64,000 nucleotides of DNA from Acidobacteriota bacterium (GCA_030697165.1 JAUYQQ010000008.1:253001-317000), one strand, 5' to 3'. Shown: positions 16,561 through 26,447, counted from the stretch's first letter. Numbers and translations: made by a program. The notes: generated by a model not told the origin, from the sequence alone.

Positions 16561-17286
16561 CTATCTGGCGACAATCGACAGGCCCTCGACGCGATGCTGC
16601 GCTATGAGGTCGCGCAGCAGGCCCGACGAGGTGATCTCGGCGACGAAAGTTTCGAGGTAGCGCGCCGCGGCCGCCTGACGCCTGGGCACACCCATCGATT
16701 GCTGCACCGACGTAAATCGGCCTTCCAGCACGCGCGCGCCTGGCAGCTGGCGAGCGTTGGCCACCAGGTTGGGCTTCAAGCCGGCCAAGGCATCCAGCCG
16801 CATCTCGACAAACCTCTCGAATGCGCCGGGGAGGCCCTCGGCCTCGACCAGCGCCGCGTGGCGTAACGTGCGCTGCAGGAACAACGTATAGGCCGCGCGC
16901 GCCGCGGTGGCTATGTGAACGCCGTCGCGATCGACATCGTCAATTCGCAGTAACGAGGAACCGGCCGGCACCAGGTAGGACGCTTCGATCTCGACGTAGG
17001 CCGGCGAGAAGGTGATCTCGGCAGCACGCTGTGGTTCAGCGCCGATGAACGCGACATCCCAGGCGCCGGTCGCGGCGGCATCCGCGGCCAGGCCGGCGTT
17101 GGCATAGCCGATGAACTCGACTGAGGCCCCGGCTCGCTTGGCGAGCTCGCGCGCGAGGTCGGGCGCGACACCGGTGGGCTCCTCGCCCCGGGTCGAAATC
17201 AGCAGCGTGTTGGCGTAGTTCAGCGCGGCGCGCAGCCGGGCACCAGGCGCCAGCTCGGCCCGAACAGCGTCCGGCAGTTGTGTCAC
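16561..17286 (-). CDS. Solute-binding-domain protein (SBP family 3-like) without signal peptide
   Basis: A 241-aa protein with the two-lobe pattern of family 3 amino-acid-type binding proteins: GARLRAALNYANTLLISTRG, then TGVAPDLARELAKRAGASVE, AWDVAFIGAEP and ITFSPAYVEIEASYLVPAGS. No signal peptide or lipobox is visible, and no ABC permease or ATPase is adjacent. It may be cytoplasmic, or the true start may lie elsewhere. Divergent from napD. Ligand unknown. Confidence 0.75.
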   Translation of the reverse strand: MTQLPDAVRAELAPGARLRAALNYANTLLISTRGEEPTGVAPDLARELAKRAGASVEFIGYANAGLAADAAATGAWDVAFIGAEPQRAAEITFSPAYVEIEASYLVPAGSSLLRIDDVDRDGVHIATAARAAYTLFLQRTLRHAALVEAEGLPGAFERFVEMRLDALAGLKPNLVANARQLPGARVLEGRFTSVQQSMGVPRRQAAAARYLETFVAEITSSGLLRDLIAQHRVEGLSIVAR

Positions 17287-17379
17287 GCCGGTACTTTACA
17301 GCGGCATGGCTCAGTGAGGTGAAGGCCACCCACCGCCGCTCGACTCCAACTGCCCCGAGGGCCGCCAGCCCGGCGCGAT

Positions 17380-17393
17380 ATGACGGCCGTCAT
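17380..17393 (+). promoter_or_regulatory. Perfect palindrome upstream of napDAB
   Basis: ATGACGGCCGTCAT, a perfect 14-base palindrome centred about 42 bases before the napD ATG at 17429. The TGAC-N4-GTCA core resembles sites of the CRP/FNR/Dnr family, and the spacing would suit class II activation if transcription starts at or next to the ATG. Confidence 0.5.
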
Positions 17394-17428
17394 GGCAGAA
17401 CGGGGTGCCGACAGCCATCATTGCCGTG

Positions 17429-17728
17429 ATGCCGGCCTTTGCATACGGGCAGGCGCACGTGTCGGGCCTGCTCGTCACGGTGCGACCGGGCCATCTGGAT
17501 TCCGTGGCACGCAGCCTCGCCGCCCTCCCCGGCGTGGTGGTGCACGTCAGCGACGAGGCCGGGGGCCGGCTCGTCACCACCCTCGAAACGCCCACGCTCG
17601 AAGACCTGAAGAATGGGTACGCCGCCATGGCCAGCCTGGCACACGTGGTGTCGGTGGCCGTGGTGTGCCACTACGTCGACGGTCCCGCCGCCGACCGCAA
17701 GGCCCCCTGGGCCGGAGGTGCCGCTTGA
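17429..17728 (+). CDS. napD: NapD, nitrate reductase maturation chaperone
   Basis: A 99-aa protein beginning [20 protein letters not shown]. From HVSGLLV on it follows the NapD ferredoxin-like fold: [20 protein letters not shown] and [15 protein letters not shown]. NapD binds the twin-arginine signal of NapA in the cytoplasm and holds it back until the cofactors are inserted. An upstream GTG in the same frame (17405) is an alternative start; the family normally begins just before HVSG. Its TGA overlaps the TTG start of napA. Confidence 0.88.
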   Translation: MPAFAYGQAHVSGLLVTVRPGHLDSVARSLAALPGVVVHVSDEAGGRLVTTLETPTLEDLKNGYAAMASLAHVVSVAVVCHYVDGPAADRKAPWAGGAA

Positions 17729-20499
17729 CGGGTCATAGCCGACGCGCGTTCCTCCGGGCCAGCGCCGCGGCGGCCGCCGCCGCCGCCGCCGGCCTGCAAC
17801 TCCCCGCCGGCCTGGCGGCACTCGCCCGCGACGGCCAGGAGTCGTGGAGCTGGGACAAGGGCGTCTGCCGTTTCTGCGGCACTGGTTGCGGCCTGCAGAT
17901 TGCCACCAACGAGGGCCGGGTCGTGGCCGTGAAAGGCGACCCCGACTCCCCGGTCAATCGCGGGTTGCTCTGCGTCAAGGGGTACGCCAATGCGCAGATC
18001 TTGTACGGCGAGGGCCGGCTCACCACGCCCCTGCTGCGCATGAAGAACGGCCGCTTCGACAAGCAGGGCGCGTTCGCCCCGGTCACGTGGGAGCGGGCAT
18101 TCGAGGAGATGGCGCGCCAGTTCAAGCGCGTCCACCAGGAGTTGGGGCCGACCGGCGTGGCGGTGATGGGGTCTGGACAGTACACCATCCAGGAGGGCTA
18201 CGCCGCCGCCAAGCTGGTCAAGGCCGGCTGGCGCAGCAACAACCTCGACCCCAACGCCCGCCACTGCATGGCCTCGGCCGTGGCGGGATTCATGCAGACC
18301 TTCGGCATCGACGAGCCCGCCGGTTGCTACGACGACATCGAGCTCACCAACACCGTCGTCAGCTGGGGCGCCAACATGGCCGAGATGCACCCCATGCTGT
18401 GGGCGCGGGTCACCGCGCGCAAGCTGGCCGACCCCGGCTACCGCATCATGCACCTGACGACGTTCACCACGCCCACCTCGGCGCTGGCCGACGTGGAGAT
18501 CGTGTTCCGGCCGCAGACCGACCTGGCCATCTGGAACTACCTCGCGCGGGAAATCATCGCCCGCGGCGCGGTCGATCGCGAGTTTGTCGATAACCACTGC
18601 GTGTTCGCCGCCGGGCCCACCGACATTGGGTACGGGCTGCGCGACGACGACCGCGGCATGCGTCCGGCCGAGCGGGACACGCGAGCCGAGCAGCGCGCGC
18701 ATGTCCTCTCCCAGGATGAAGCCGTGGCGCAGGGGCGGGCGGCCGACGCGGGCCGGGCGGTGCCGCAGGCCCGCAGCGCGCAGGCCCACAACCACTGGCT
18801 CATTTCGTTCGACGAGTTTCGCAAGGCCGTGGAGCCCTATACCCTCGACTTCGTGGCCGCTCTCGCGCGAGGCCGCGCCGACGAGCCCCTGGACGAATTC
18901 AAGGCCAAGCTCGTGCAGTTGGCCGACGCCTACGCCGACCGCGCACGAAAGGTCGTCTCGTTCTGGACGATGGGCTTCAACCAGAGCACGCGCGGGACAT
19001 GGCTCAACGAGCAGGCGTACATGATGCACCTGCTCACGGGCAAGTACGCCAAGCCCGGCAACAGCGCCTTCTCGCTGACGGGCCAGCCCTCCGCCTGCGG
19101 GACCGCCCGCGAAGTGGGCACGTTCGCAAACCGGCTGCCGGCGGACATGACCGTAGAGAGCGCCGCCGACCGGAGGCGCGCCGAGGAGCTGTGGCGGCTC
19201 CCGGCCGGGACGATCAATCCCAAGGCGGGCAGCCACATCATCCAGATGATGCGCGACCTCGAGGACGGCCGCATCAAGTGGCTCTGGGTACAGGTGACCA
19301 ACCCGTTCCAGTCCACGGCCAACGCCGGCCACTGGGTGGAGGCGGCGCGGCAGCTCGACGCGTTCATCGTCGTGTCGGACGTCTACCCCGGCATCTCCAC
19401 GCGCGTGGCCGATCTGGTGCTCCCGTCGGCCATGATCTTCGAGAAGTGGGGCGGCTACGGCAACAGCGAACGGCGCACGCAGCTGTGGCGCCAGCAGGTG
19501 TCCGCCCCTGGCGAGGCGCGCTCCGATCTATGGCAGATGCTCGAGTTCTCGAAGCGCTTCACGATTGCCGACGTCTGGGGGCGCCAGCGCGTGGCAGGCC
19601 TGGTCGCCCAGGGCTTTACGGACGGCACGCTACCCGACGTGATCGAGCATGCGAAGGCCCACGGCCTGGCGCCGGACACTACGCTGTACGAGGCGCTCTT
19701 CGCGACGCCGGCCGGACGCAAGGTGGCCTGGCCGGATCCCGTGGCGAAGGGCCACGCCAACGACACCGCCGTCCACCTCGGGGACGGGTGGTTTCCTGAG
19801 AAGGCGCTCTTCGAGGAGTACGCGTCGTTCGGCCGTGGCCACGCGCACGACCTGGCATCGTTCGACACCTACCTCGCGGACGACGTGCGCGGGCTCCGCT
19901 GGCCGGTGGTCAACGGCAAGGAGACACGGTGGCGCTTCAACGGTGAACACGACCCGTACGTGCGCGCCGGCGCCGCGATCGATTTCTACGGACCGGCGAT
20001 GAAGTCGCAGCCCTCGGGCGACCTCCACGGCCCCGCGCCAGGGCCGCCGGTGTCGCTGGCCGGCAAGGCCAAGATTTTCTTCCGCCCGTACGCGGCGCCA
20101 CCCGAGACGCCCGATGCCACTTACGACCTGTGGCTCAGCACGGGCCGCGTCCTCGAACACTGGCATTCGGGCACGATCACCCGCCGCGTGCCCCAACTGC
20201 ACCGCGCGGTGCCGGCGGCGCTGCTCTTCATGCATCCCGAGGACGCCAAGGCGCGAGGGCTGTCGCGCCATGACTCGGCCTGGATCGAGTCGCGTCGCGG
20301 TCGCGTGCGGCTGCGCGTCGAGACCGAAGGGCGCTACGGCATGCCGCGCGGCATGGTGTACGTGCCCTGGTTCGACGAGAACGTCTTCATCAACCTGGTG
20401 ACGCTCGACGCCACCTGTCCCATCTCGAAGCAAACCGACTACAAGAAGTGCGCGGTCCGGGTGGTGCGGGCCACCGACCCCACTGCGGCTGGAGGGTAA
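17725..20499 (+). CDS. napA: NapA, periplasmic nitrate reductase catalytic subunit
   Basis: The start is a TTG (17725) that overlaps the napD stop as TTGA and is preceded by GGAGG with a 6-base spacer. The 924-aa product has a twin-arginine signal (SRRAFLR followed by an alanine run), a 4Fe-4S site with Cys48, Cys51, Cys55 and Cys83, and the molybdenum ligand Cys181 in [10 protein letters not shown]. It matches E. coli NapA throughout, including [19 protein letters not shown] and [12 protein letters not shown]. It is about 90 residues longer than usual, with an extra Arg/Ala-rich segment near residues 315-355. It reduces nitrate to nitrite in the periplasm using bis-MGD molybdenum. Confidence 0.97.
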   Translation: MTGHSRRAFLRASAAAAAAAAAGLQLPAGLAALARDGQESWSWDKGVCRFCGTGCGLQIATNEGRVVAVKGDPDSPVNRGLLCVKGYANAQILYGEGRLTTPLLRMKNGRFDKQGAFAPVTWERAFEEMARQFKRVHQELGPTGVAVMGSGQYTIQEGYAAAKLVKAGWRSNNLDPNARHCMASAVAGFMQTFGIDEPAGCYDDIELTNTVVSWGANMAEMHPMLWARVTARKLADPGYRIMHLTTFTTPTSALADVEIVFRPQTDLAIWNYLAREIIARGAVDREFVDNHCVFAAGPTDIGYGLRDDDRGMRPAERDTRAEQRAHVLSQDEAVAQGRAADAGRAVPQARSAQAHNHWLISFDEFRKAVEPYTLDFVAALARGRADEPLDEFKAKLVQLADAYADRARKVVSFWTMGFNQSTRGTWLNEQAYMMHLLTGKYAKPGNSAFSLTGQPSACGTAREVGTFANRLPADMTVESAADRRRAEELWRLPAGTINPKAGSHIIQMMRDLEDGRIKWLWVQVTNPFQSTANAGHWVEAARQLDAFIVVSDVYPGISTRVADLVLPSAMIFEKWGGYGNSERRTQLWRQQVSAPGEARSDLWQMLEFSKRFTIADVWGRQRVAGLVAQGFTDGTLPDVIEHAKAHGLAPDTTLYEALFATPAGRKVAWPDPVAKGHANDTAVHLGDGWFPEKALFEEYASFGRGHAHDLASFDTYLADDVRGLRWPVVNGKETRWRFNGEHDPYVRAGAAIDFYGPAMKSQPSGDLHGPAPGPPVSLAGKAKIFFRPYAAPPETPDATYDLWLSTGRVLEHWHSGTITRRVPQLHRAVPAALLFMHPEDAKARGLSRHDSAWIESRRGRVRLRVETEGRYGMPRGMVYVPWFDENVFINLVTLDATCPISKQTDYKKCAVRVVRATDPTAAGG

Positions 20500-20501
20500 T
20501 C

Positions 20502-20924
20502 GTGCGACGGCAGGTGTTCCTCTCGATGGTGATGCTGCTGGCCGCGCCGCCAGCCCTCCTCGGACAAGCCACGACGGACAGGCCTGCGGCGACCGATACG
20601 CCGCCCGCCTACGAGTACAACGACCAGCGGCCCGGCCAGAGCCAGCGGCTGCCGCGCGCGTGGGAAGGCGCGCCGCCGCTCGTGCCCCACGCCATCCGTG
20701 GGCTGATACCCATCACCGGACGGAACAACGCGTGCGTGCGATGCCATGGTCGCGCGGGCGCCACCACCGGACCGCCGCCGGCGCCGGCGAGCCACTTCGT
20801 GGACACACGCGAGGCCCCCGGCGTCGCGCGCCCGCAGCTGGCCGGCGCGCGCTGGAACTGCACGGCCTGCCACGTGCCGCAAACCAACGCGCCGCCGCTC
20901 GTGAGCACCCCCGAGGCCCGGTGA
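20502..20924 (+). CDS. napB: NapB, diheme cytochrome c subunit
   Basis: The GTG at 20502 lies 2 bases after the napA stop, with GGAGG in the end of napA. The 140-aa product has a signal peptide (MRRQVFLSMVMLLAAPPALL) and two c-type heme sites, CVRCH and CTACH. Axial-histidine regions VPHAIRGLIPI and SHFVDT match NapB. It passes electrons to NapA in the periplasm. In most organisms it receives them from NapC or NapGH, neither of which is present here. Confidence 0.93.
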   Translation: MRRQVFLSMVMLLAAPPALLGQATTDRPAATDTPPAYEYNDQRPGQSQRLPRAWEGAPPLVPHAIRGLIPITGRNNACVRCHGRAGATTGPPPAPASHFVDTREAPGVARPQLAGARWNCTACHVPQTNAPPLVSTPEAR

Positions 20925-20930
20925 TGACCC

Positions 20931-21323
20931 ATGCCTGATACCCCCACGGCCCTGCCGGACATCGAGTCGCGGGCGGATGTCGTCCGCCTCGTCGACACCT
21001 TCTACGATCGCGTCCGGGCCGACGACCTGCTCGGCCCCATCTTCGACGATATCGCGAAGATCGACTGGCGCGTGCACCTGCCGAAGATGTACGGCTTCTG
21101 GGCGGCCGTGCTCTTTGGCGAGCCCGGCTTCAAGGGCAGCCCCATGGCGGTGCACCTCGCCCTGGCGCGCCAGACACCGCTAGGCGCGCGCGAGTTCGCC
21201 CGGTGGATCGAGCAGTTTCACGCCAACGTCGACGCCAACTTCGAAGGGCCAATGGCCACTGAAGCCAAGGCGCGCGCGTCGCGCATTGCGGAAGTGATGC
21301 AGCAGTACCTCGCCAGGCACTGA
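20931..21323 (+). CDS. Group III truncated hemoglobin
   Basis: A 130-aa globin with the group III pattern: RLVDTFYDRVRADDLLGPIF (tyrosine B10 in FYD), the E-helix region FWAAVLFGEPGFKGSPM, the proximal histidine in AVHLALARQ, and REFARWIEQFHANVDANFEG. It lies 6 bases after napB and is almost certainly in the same operon. Truncated hemoglobins bind oxygen and nitric oxide; here a role in removing NO or nitrosative by-products of nitrate reduction is a strong contextual inference. Confidence 0.92.
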   Translation: MPDTPTALPDIESRADVVRLVDTFYDRVRADDLLGPIFDDIAKIDWRVHLPKMYGFWAAVLFGEPGFKGSPMAVHLALARQTPLGAREFARWIEQFHANVDANFEGPMATEAKARASRIAEVMQQYLARH

Positions 21324-21357
21324 CAGATCGCCACGGGAGCCCGGCACCGGCGCCCGT

Positions 21358-24300
21358 TCACAGCGGTGTCACGGGATGCTGAGCCGCGCGTCGCGAGCGC
21401 AGCCAGTTCCAGCCGCGAGCGAACACCCGCGCGCCATGCAGCTCATCGAACAACGAGTAGGCCACCGGCGTGACCAGCAACGTCACCAGCAACACCATGG
21501 TCTGGCCGCCGATCACGACCCAGCCGATGGCATGGTTCGTCGCCGCACCCACGCCCTGCGACACCACCAGCGGAATCATGCCCGCCACAAACGCCAGCGT
21601 GGTCATCAGGATCGGCCGCAGTCGATCGCGGCTCGCCTGCACGACCGCGTCGTGCGTGTTCATGCCCGCCTCTTTCAGCTGGTTGGCGTGATCGATCTGC
21701 AGGATCGAGTTCTTCTTCACGACGCCAAACAGCACCAGCAGGCCGAGGCCCGAAAAGATATTGAGCGATTGCTGGAAGATGATGAGCGACAGCAGCGCGA
21801 ACGGCAGCGTGAGCGGCAACGACAGCAGGATGGTCACCGGGTGCAGCCACGACTCGAACTGCGCGGCCAGGATCAGGTACATGAAGATGAACGACAGGGC
21901 GATCGCGGTCAGGAACGCGGTGGCGGTCCGGTTCAGCTCGCGCGAGCGGCCGGAGAAGTCGGCGCGATACTCGGGACCGAAGTTCAGCCCGGCGGCGGCC
22001 GCGGCAATCTGCTCCTGGGCAGTACCCTGCGAGGTGCCGGGCAGCATGTTGGCGTTCAGCGTCACTTGCCGCTGGCGGCCCATGCGGTTGATAGTGGCCG
22101 GCGAGTCGCTGCGAGTGAACGAGGCGATGTTGTCGAGGCTGACAATGCCCAGTCGCGATGAGGGCACCGGCAGACCGGCAATGGCTTCGGTCGTGCTGCG
22201 GTTGATCTCTTCCGCGCGCAGGTGCACCTCGTACTGCTCACCCTGATCGTTGAACGTCGTCACCTGGTCGCCGGCCACGAGCAGCCGAATGGCTTCGGCG
22301 GCATCGGCGACCGAGACGCCCAGGTCGGCCGCCTTGGGCCGGTCGAGATAGACCGACACTTCCGGCTTGCCGGCGTTCAGCGTCGTATCGACGTCAACCA
22401 GGCCGGGAATGGCGAGGGCCTTCACGCGGAGGGCCTCGCTATACTCCTCGAGCTGTTTCAGGTCGGGGCCCTGGATCATGAACTGGATGCCGCCGCCGCC
22501 GCCGCCGGGCCCGCCGCCTTGCTGCACCGCCGTGCGGATGCCGGCCTCGATATAAGGCGGCAGGATCTCGTCGCGCACCTGCGCCATCACCTCGAACTGA
22601 TCGCGGTCGCGGTCTTCGATGGGATGCAGGCGGACCAGCATGCTGGCGGTGTTCAGCGTGCCGGCCGCATCGCCGGCCACGGTCACGAGCGTGAACTCCA
22701 CTTCGGGAATGGCGCGGACCGCCGTGCTGAGACGGTTGGCCAGCACTTCCATCGACGCCAGGCTGGTGCCCTCCGGCGCGCGCATGGTCACGTCGAACTG
22801 CGACTGGTCGTCTTCGGGCGTGAAGTTCACCTTCGTAATCTGGAACAGCGGCACGCTCGACAGCAGCACCAGGATCGCGCCGATCGCCACCAGGCCGCGG
22901 TGCGCCATCGACCACTCCAGCATGCGCGTGTAGCTGCGGTCGATCGGATCGAACAGCCGGTTGTGCTTCGAGTCGCCGTGCGCGCCCTTCCTGGCCGGCT
23001 TCAGCCAGTGCGCCGACATCATCGGCGTGAGCGTGAAGCTGACAAACAGCGACACCATCACGGCAAAGGCCATGGTCAGGCCGAAGCTCTGCATGAACTT
23101 GCCGACCATGCCGCTCATGAAGCCGACCGGCGCGAAGATCGCGACCAGCGAGAAGGTGGTCGCCATCACGGCGAGGCCAATCTCCCTGGTGGCTTCGACC
23201 GCCGCCTGCATGGGCGGCATGCCTTTCTCTTCGATGAACCGGAAAATGTTTTCCAGCACCACGATCGCATCGTCAATCACGATGCCGACCGAAAGCGTCA
23301 GCGCCAGCATGGTCAGCATGTTGAGCGTGAAGCCCATGTACCAGACCAGCGCAAAGGTGGCGACAATCGAGGTCGGGATCGAGATCGCGGCGATGACCGT
23401 CGATCGGAGATTGCGCAAGAACAGGAACACGACCAAGGCCGCGAGCAGCGAGCCGACGATGAGGTGTTCCTGCACCGCGGCGATCGACGCCTCGATGAAC
23501 TGGGCCTCGTCGCGAACGATGCGCAGCTGGTAACCGGCGGGCAGGATGGCGGCCAGGTCGGCGAGGCGCTGCTTGACGTTGTTGGCGACCTGGACGGTGT
23601 TGGTGCCGGACTGCTTGCGGATCTGCAGCAGCACGGTGGCTTCGCCGTTGACGCTGGCCTGCGTGCGCGGCTCGGCCATGCCGTCCTCGATGCGCGCCAC
23701 ATCGCGCAGTTGAATCGGGTGGCCATCGACACTGCGCAGCACGACGTCGCCGAAGGCGTCGATGGTTTCGATGCGCCCGCGCGTGCGCAAGGTCACCGAT
23801 TCGGCGCCCTGGTCCATGCGGCCGCCAGGAATGTCTGCATTCTGCGACTGCAACGCGCGGGCCACGTCGTTGACCGACAGCTTCTGCGCCCGCAGCAGTT
23901 CCGTGTTGAGCCAAAGATTCAGCTGGCGGCTGCGGCCGCCAATGACGACGACCTGGCCCACGCCGTCGGAGCTTTCCAGCCGGCGCCTGAGGACCTTGTC
24001 GGCAAACTCGGTGATGTCGCGAACCGGCTTGTCGGCGGTCACCGCCACCGTGATCACCGGCGCGGCGCTGAAGTCGAGCTTCTCGACCGTCGGTTGCAGC
24101 ACCGTGCGCGGCAGCAGCGGCAGCACGCGGTTGATGCGGTCGCGCACCTCTTGCGCGGCAATATCGGCGTTCTTCTCGAGCGTGAAGGAGACCACCACCT
24201 GGGAGATGCCCTCAGACGAGGTCGAGCTGAGGGTATCGATGTTGCTGATGGTGTTGACCGCCTCCTCGATCTTGTCGGTGACTTCGGTCTCGATCTGCTC

Positions 24301-24471
24301 GGGTGCCGCGCCGGGCAGCCGGGTGGTGATCGAGATGGTCGGGATATCGATGTTGGGAAAACGGTCGACACCCAGCCGGCCAAAGGCAAACAGCCCGACC
24401 ACCGTCAGGGACAGCACCAGCACCCAGGCGAACACCGGTCGACGGACGCAGATCTCAGCCAGCCACTGCAT
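21358..24471 (-). CDS. RND efflux pump inner-membrane transporter (AcrB/MexB-like, HAE-1)
   Basis: A full-length 1037-aa RND protein. TM1 is at residues 10-30, followed by a large periplasmic loop; the proton-relay aspartates are in GIVIDDAIVVLENI (TM4), and the second half repeats the pattern with LGLLVLFGVVKKNSILQIDH. A Gly-rich run interrupts the second periplasmic loop near residue 650. It exports hydrophobic compounds in a tripartite complex with the adjacent adaptor. No outer-membrane TolC-like gene is present here. Stop to start spacing to the adaptor is 3 bases. Confidence 0.95.
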   Translation of the reverse strand: MQWLAEICVRRPVFAWVLVLSLTVVGLFAFGRLGVDRFPNIDIPTISITTRLPGAAPEQIETEVTDKIEEAVNTISNIDTLSSTSSEGISQVVVSFTLEKNADIAAQEVRDRINRVLPLLPRTVLQPTVEKLDFSAAPVITVAVTADKPVRDITEFADKVLRRRLESSDGVGQVVVIGGRSRQLNLWLNTELLRAQKLSVNDVARALQSQNADIPGGRMDQGAESVTLRTRGRIETIDAFGDVVLRSVDGHPIQLRDVARIEDGMAEPRTQASVNGEATVLLQIRKQSGTNTVQVANNVKQRLADLAAILPAGYQLRIVRDEAQFIEASIAAVQEHLIVGSLLAALVVFLFLRNLRSTVIAAISIPTSIVATFALVWYMGFTLNMLTMLALTLSVGIVIDDAIVVLENIFRFIEEKGMPPMQAAVEATREIGLAVMATTFSLVAIFAPVGFMSGMVGKFMQSFGLTMAFAVMVSLFVSFTLTPMMSAHWLKPARKGAHGDSKHNRLFDPIDRSYTRMLEWSMAHRGLVAIGAILVLLSSVPLFQITKVNFTPEDDQSQFDVTMRAPEGTSLASMEVLANRLSTAVRAIPEVEFTLVTVAGDAAGTLNTASMLVRLHPIEDRDRDQFEVMAQVRDEILPPYIEAGIRTAVQQGGGPGGGGGGIQFMIQGPDLKQLEEYSEALRVKALAIPGLVDVDTTLNAGKPEVSVYLDRPKAADLGVSVADAAEAIRLLVAGDQVTTFNDQGEQYEVHLRAEEINRSTTEAIAGLPVPSSRLGIVSLDNIASFTRSDSPATINRMGRQRQVTLNANMLPGTSQGTAQEQIAAAAAGLNFGPEYRADFSGRSRELNRTATAFLTAIALSFIFMYLILAAQFESWLHPVTILLSLPLTLPFALLSLIIFQQSLNIFSGLGLLVLFGVVKKNSILQIDHANQLKEAGMNTHDAVVQASRDRLRPILMTTLAFVAGMIPLVVSQGVGAATNHAIGWVVIGGQTMVLLVTLLVTPVAYSLFDELHGARVFARGWNWLRSRRAAQHPVTPL

Positions 24472-24474
24472 GGG

Positions 24475-25662
24475 CTACCTCACGACGACGCGGACGCCGT
24501 CGACGACTCGCTCCACGCCACTGGCGACCACGCGCTCGCCCGCCTTGACCCCGCTCGTGACCTCGACGCGCTCGCCGACCGCCTGGCCGACCATGACCAC
24601 GCGTTCTTCAACCCGGTCGCCGTTCACGACAAACACCCGGGCCGTGCCCGACACGGTACGCACGGCGGTCGCCGGCACCAGCAAGCCCGGCAGCATGCTG
24701 GCGTGCTCGATCTGCGCCGTGGCAAAGAAGCCTGGCTTCAAGCGATTGCTGCCGTTCGGCACGATTGCTTCCAGCGTGAGAGCGCGGGTGGCCGCCGCCA
24801 GCGACGGCGACACGAACCGGACCTCGCCCACAAACTTCTCGCCCGGGTAGGCGTCCACCTCGAAAGTGACGGCGCTTCCGCTCGCGACCGCTGACACGAA
24901 CTGTTGGGGCACCGTCAACTCCACGCGTAGCGGGTCGACGCGCATCACCGTGGCCACCTTGGTGCCGCGGGTGACGTAGTCGCCCACCGACACGAAGCGC
25001 TCGCCGACGATGCCCGCAAACGGCGCGCGCACGGTCGTGTCGGACAGCGCCTTCTGCGCCAGCGTGACGCGGGCGCGGGCCGCCAGCAGCGATTGATACT
25101 GCTGGGCCGCGGTGTTGCGCGCCATGTCGAACTGGCGTTCGGTCGCCTCGGTCTGCGCGCTGCGCTGGTCAAACTCCGCCTGCGACAACAGTTGCTGCTG
25201 GTGCAGCATGCGCGCGCGCTCGAACTCGGTGCGCGCCAGCTGCAGGGCTGCCGCCGCGTTGGCGACTTCGGGCACCTGGTCGACCGCGAACGGCGTGCCA
25301 TTGGCAATCCCGAGCCGCGCCTCGATCTGGGCGGCATTGGCCTGCGCCTCGATCGCCTGGGCCTCGCCCTCGGCTGCCGCCAGCCGGATCAAGCTGTCGC
25401 CGGCGTTGACGCGGCTGCCCCGCTCCACCGGCGTCGCCATCACCCGGCCGGCCACTTCGGCGGCCACTTCGGCATCCTCCTGCGCGGTCAGGGTGCCGCT
25501 CACGCGGATGAAGCGCTTGATCGGCTCCTCCGCCACCACGGCGGTCGTGACGTTGATCACGGCGGCGGCGGCGGGCGAGGCCGGCGCGTCGGCACCGGCG
25601 CGGTCGCACCCGACCGCTAACGTGGCGCTCAAGAACACGAGGACGAGATTTCGACGGGACAC
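24475..25662 (-). CDS. RND efflux periplasmic adaptor (membrane fusion protein)
   Basis: I use the GTG at 25662, preceded by GGAG, giving MSRRNLVLVFLSATLAVGCD with a lipobox at AVGC. The 395-aa product has the MFP layout: a first barrel-sandwich half (VAAEVAGRVMATPVERGSRV), a long alpha-helical hairpin rich in Gln/Ala/Arg (about residues 105-205), the second lipoyl half (APFAGIVGERFVSVGDYV), a beta-barrel and the membrane-proximal domain. It bridges the RND pump and an outer-membrane channel. Located between tetR and the pump gene in one operon. Confidence 0.93.
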   Translation of the reverse strand: MSRRNLVLVFLSATLAVGCDRAGADAPASPAAAAVINVTTAVVAEEPIKRFIRVSGTLTAQEDAEVAAEVAGRVMATPVERGSRVNAGDSLIRLAAAEGEAQAIEAQANAAQIEARLGIANGTPFAVDQVPEVANAAAALQLARTEFERARMLHQQQLLSQAEFDQRSAQTEATERQFDMARNTAAQQYQSLLAARARVTLAQKALSDTTVRAPFAGIVGERFVSVGDYVTRGTKVATVMRVDPLRVELTVPQQFVSAVASGSAVTFEVDAYPGEKFVGEVRFVSPSLAAATRALTLEAIVPNGSNRLKPGFFATAQIEHASMLPGLLVPATAVRTVSGTARVFVVNGDRVEERVVMVGQAVGERVEVTSGVKAGERVVASGVERVVDGVRVVVR

Positions 25663-25681
25663 GGGCGGCGCTCCTTCAGGG

Positions 25682-26383
25682 TTACTGCGACGGACGCCGG
25701 GACTTCGCCGGGCGCGCGGGGGTTTTCGAGGCACGGACGCGCGCGCGGCCGGCGGCCGGACGCCGCGCCGATGGGGCCGCGGCGCCCTGCAGGAACTGGT
25801 CGACATGCTGCCGCGCGTAGAGGCGCGGGTTCCTGATCATGGGCAAGTCGGCATCAATGGCATGCAACTGCCGCCAGATCACGAGCGGGCTCATGAACGC
25901 CACGCCCAGCAGGTGGGGATCGGCCTTGCGCAACCAGCCGTCACGGGTCAGGCGCTGCAGGATGGCGGCGACGCCGACGCGGCCGCTGGTGAGCCGCTCG
26001 TAGAGGTTGACGCGACCGAGCCTGGCCATCCGCACGCCGTCCGACAGCAGGATCCGGAACATCTTCTGCTCGCGGGGCTCGACGAACCATTCCAGCGTGG
26101 TGATCGCAAGCCGCTCGAGCAGGGCCCGGCCATCGGTGATGGGGCCCTCGGCAAACACGGTCAGCCGTTCCGACTTGATGGCCTGGTGGGCGTCGAGCAG
26201 CGCCTCGAACAACGCGTCCTTGCCGGTGAAGTAGTTGTAGAGGGCGCTCTCGCGCACGCCGACCGCCCTGGCGACGTCGCGCAGGCTGGTGCCGAAGAAG
26301 CCCTTGTCGGCGAACAGGTCGAGGGCGGCGTCGAGAATCAGTTGGCGGGTGCGCTGGCCGTCGGCGTTCTTGGGGCGGGCCAT
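25682..26383 (-). CDS. TetR family regulator of the efflux operon
   Basis: A 233-aa TetR protein: helix-turn-helix ILDAALDLFADKGFFGTSLR followed by DVARAVGVRESALYNYFTGK, then an all-helical ligand domain and a basic Ala/Arg/Pro-rich tail of about 35 residues. It is first in the operon tetR-MFP-RND (19 bases to the adaptor), so it probably represses itself and the pump. A palindrome fitting a TetR operator lies directly upstream. No Shine-Dalgarno precedes the ATG, as with other genes here that may be leaderless. Confidence 0.93.
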   Translation of the reverse strand: MARPKNADGQRTRQLILDAALDLFADKGFFGTSLRDVARAVGVRESALYNYFTGKDALFEALLDAHQAIKSERLTVFAEGPITDGRALLERLAITTLEWFVEPREQKMFRILLSDGVRMARLGRVNLYERLTSGRVGVAAILQRLTRDGWLRKADPHLLGVAFMSPLVIWRQLHAIDADLPMIRNPRLYARQHVDQFLQGAAAPSARRPAAGRARVRASKTPARPAKSRRPSQ

Positions 26384-26391
26384 AAGAAATT

Positions 26392-26405
26392 AATGGTCGT
26401 TCATT
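26392..26405 (-). promoter_or_regulatory. TetR-type operator
   Basis: AATGGTCGTTCATT, arms AATG and CATT around a near-symmetrical centre, 8 bases upstream of the tetR ATG in an AT-rich patch; TTGACA reads toward tetR further upstream (26416-26421). The AATGAACG-type half-site is common for AcrR/TetR repressors. Confidence 0.6.
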
Positions 26406-26447
26406 TAATTGACCGCTGTCAACCTGGGCCGCCGCCGGCCCGGCCGA

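Noticed and set aside
17380-17724. A long plus-strand frame that would extend NapA about 115 residues upstream
   Set aside because: It overlaps napD in another frame, is not NapA-like, and a TTG start with a strong GGAGG site lies exactly at the napD stop, just before the twin-arginine signal.
22222-24894. An 890-residue plus-strand open frame
   Set aside because: It is antisense to the RND pump; composition is His/Arg/Asp-rich shadow text with no motifs, typical of GC-rich antisense frames.
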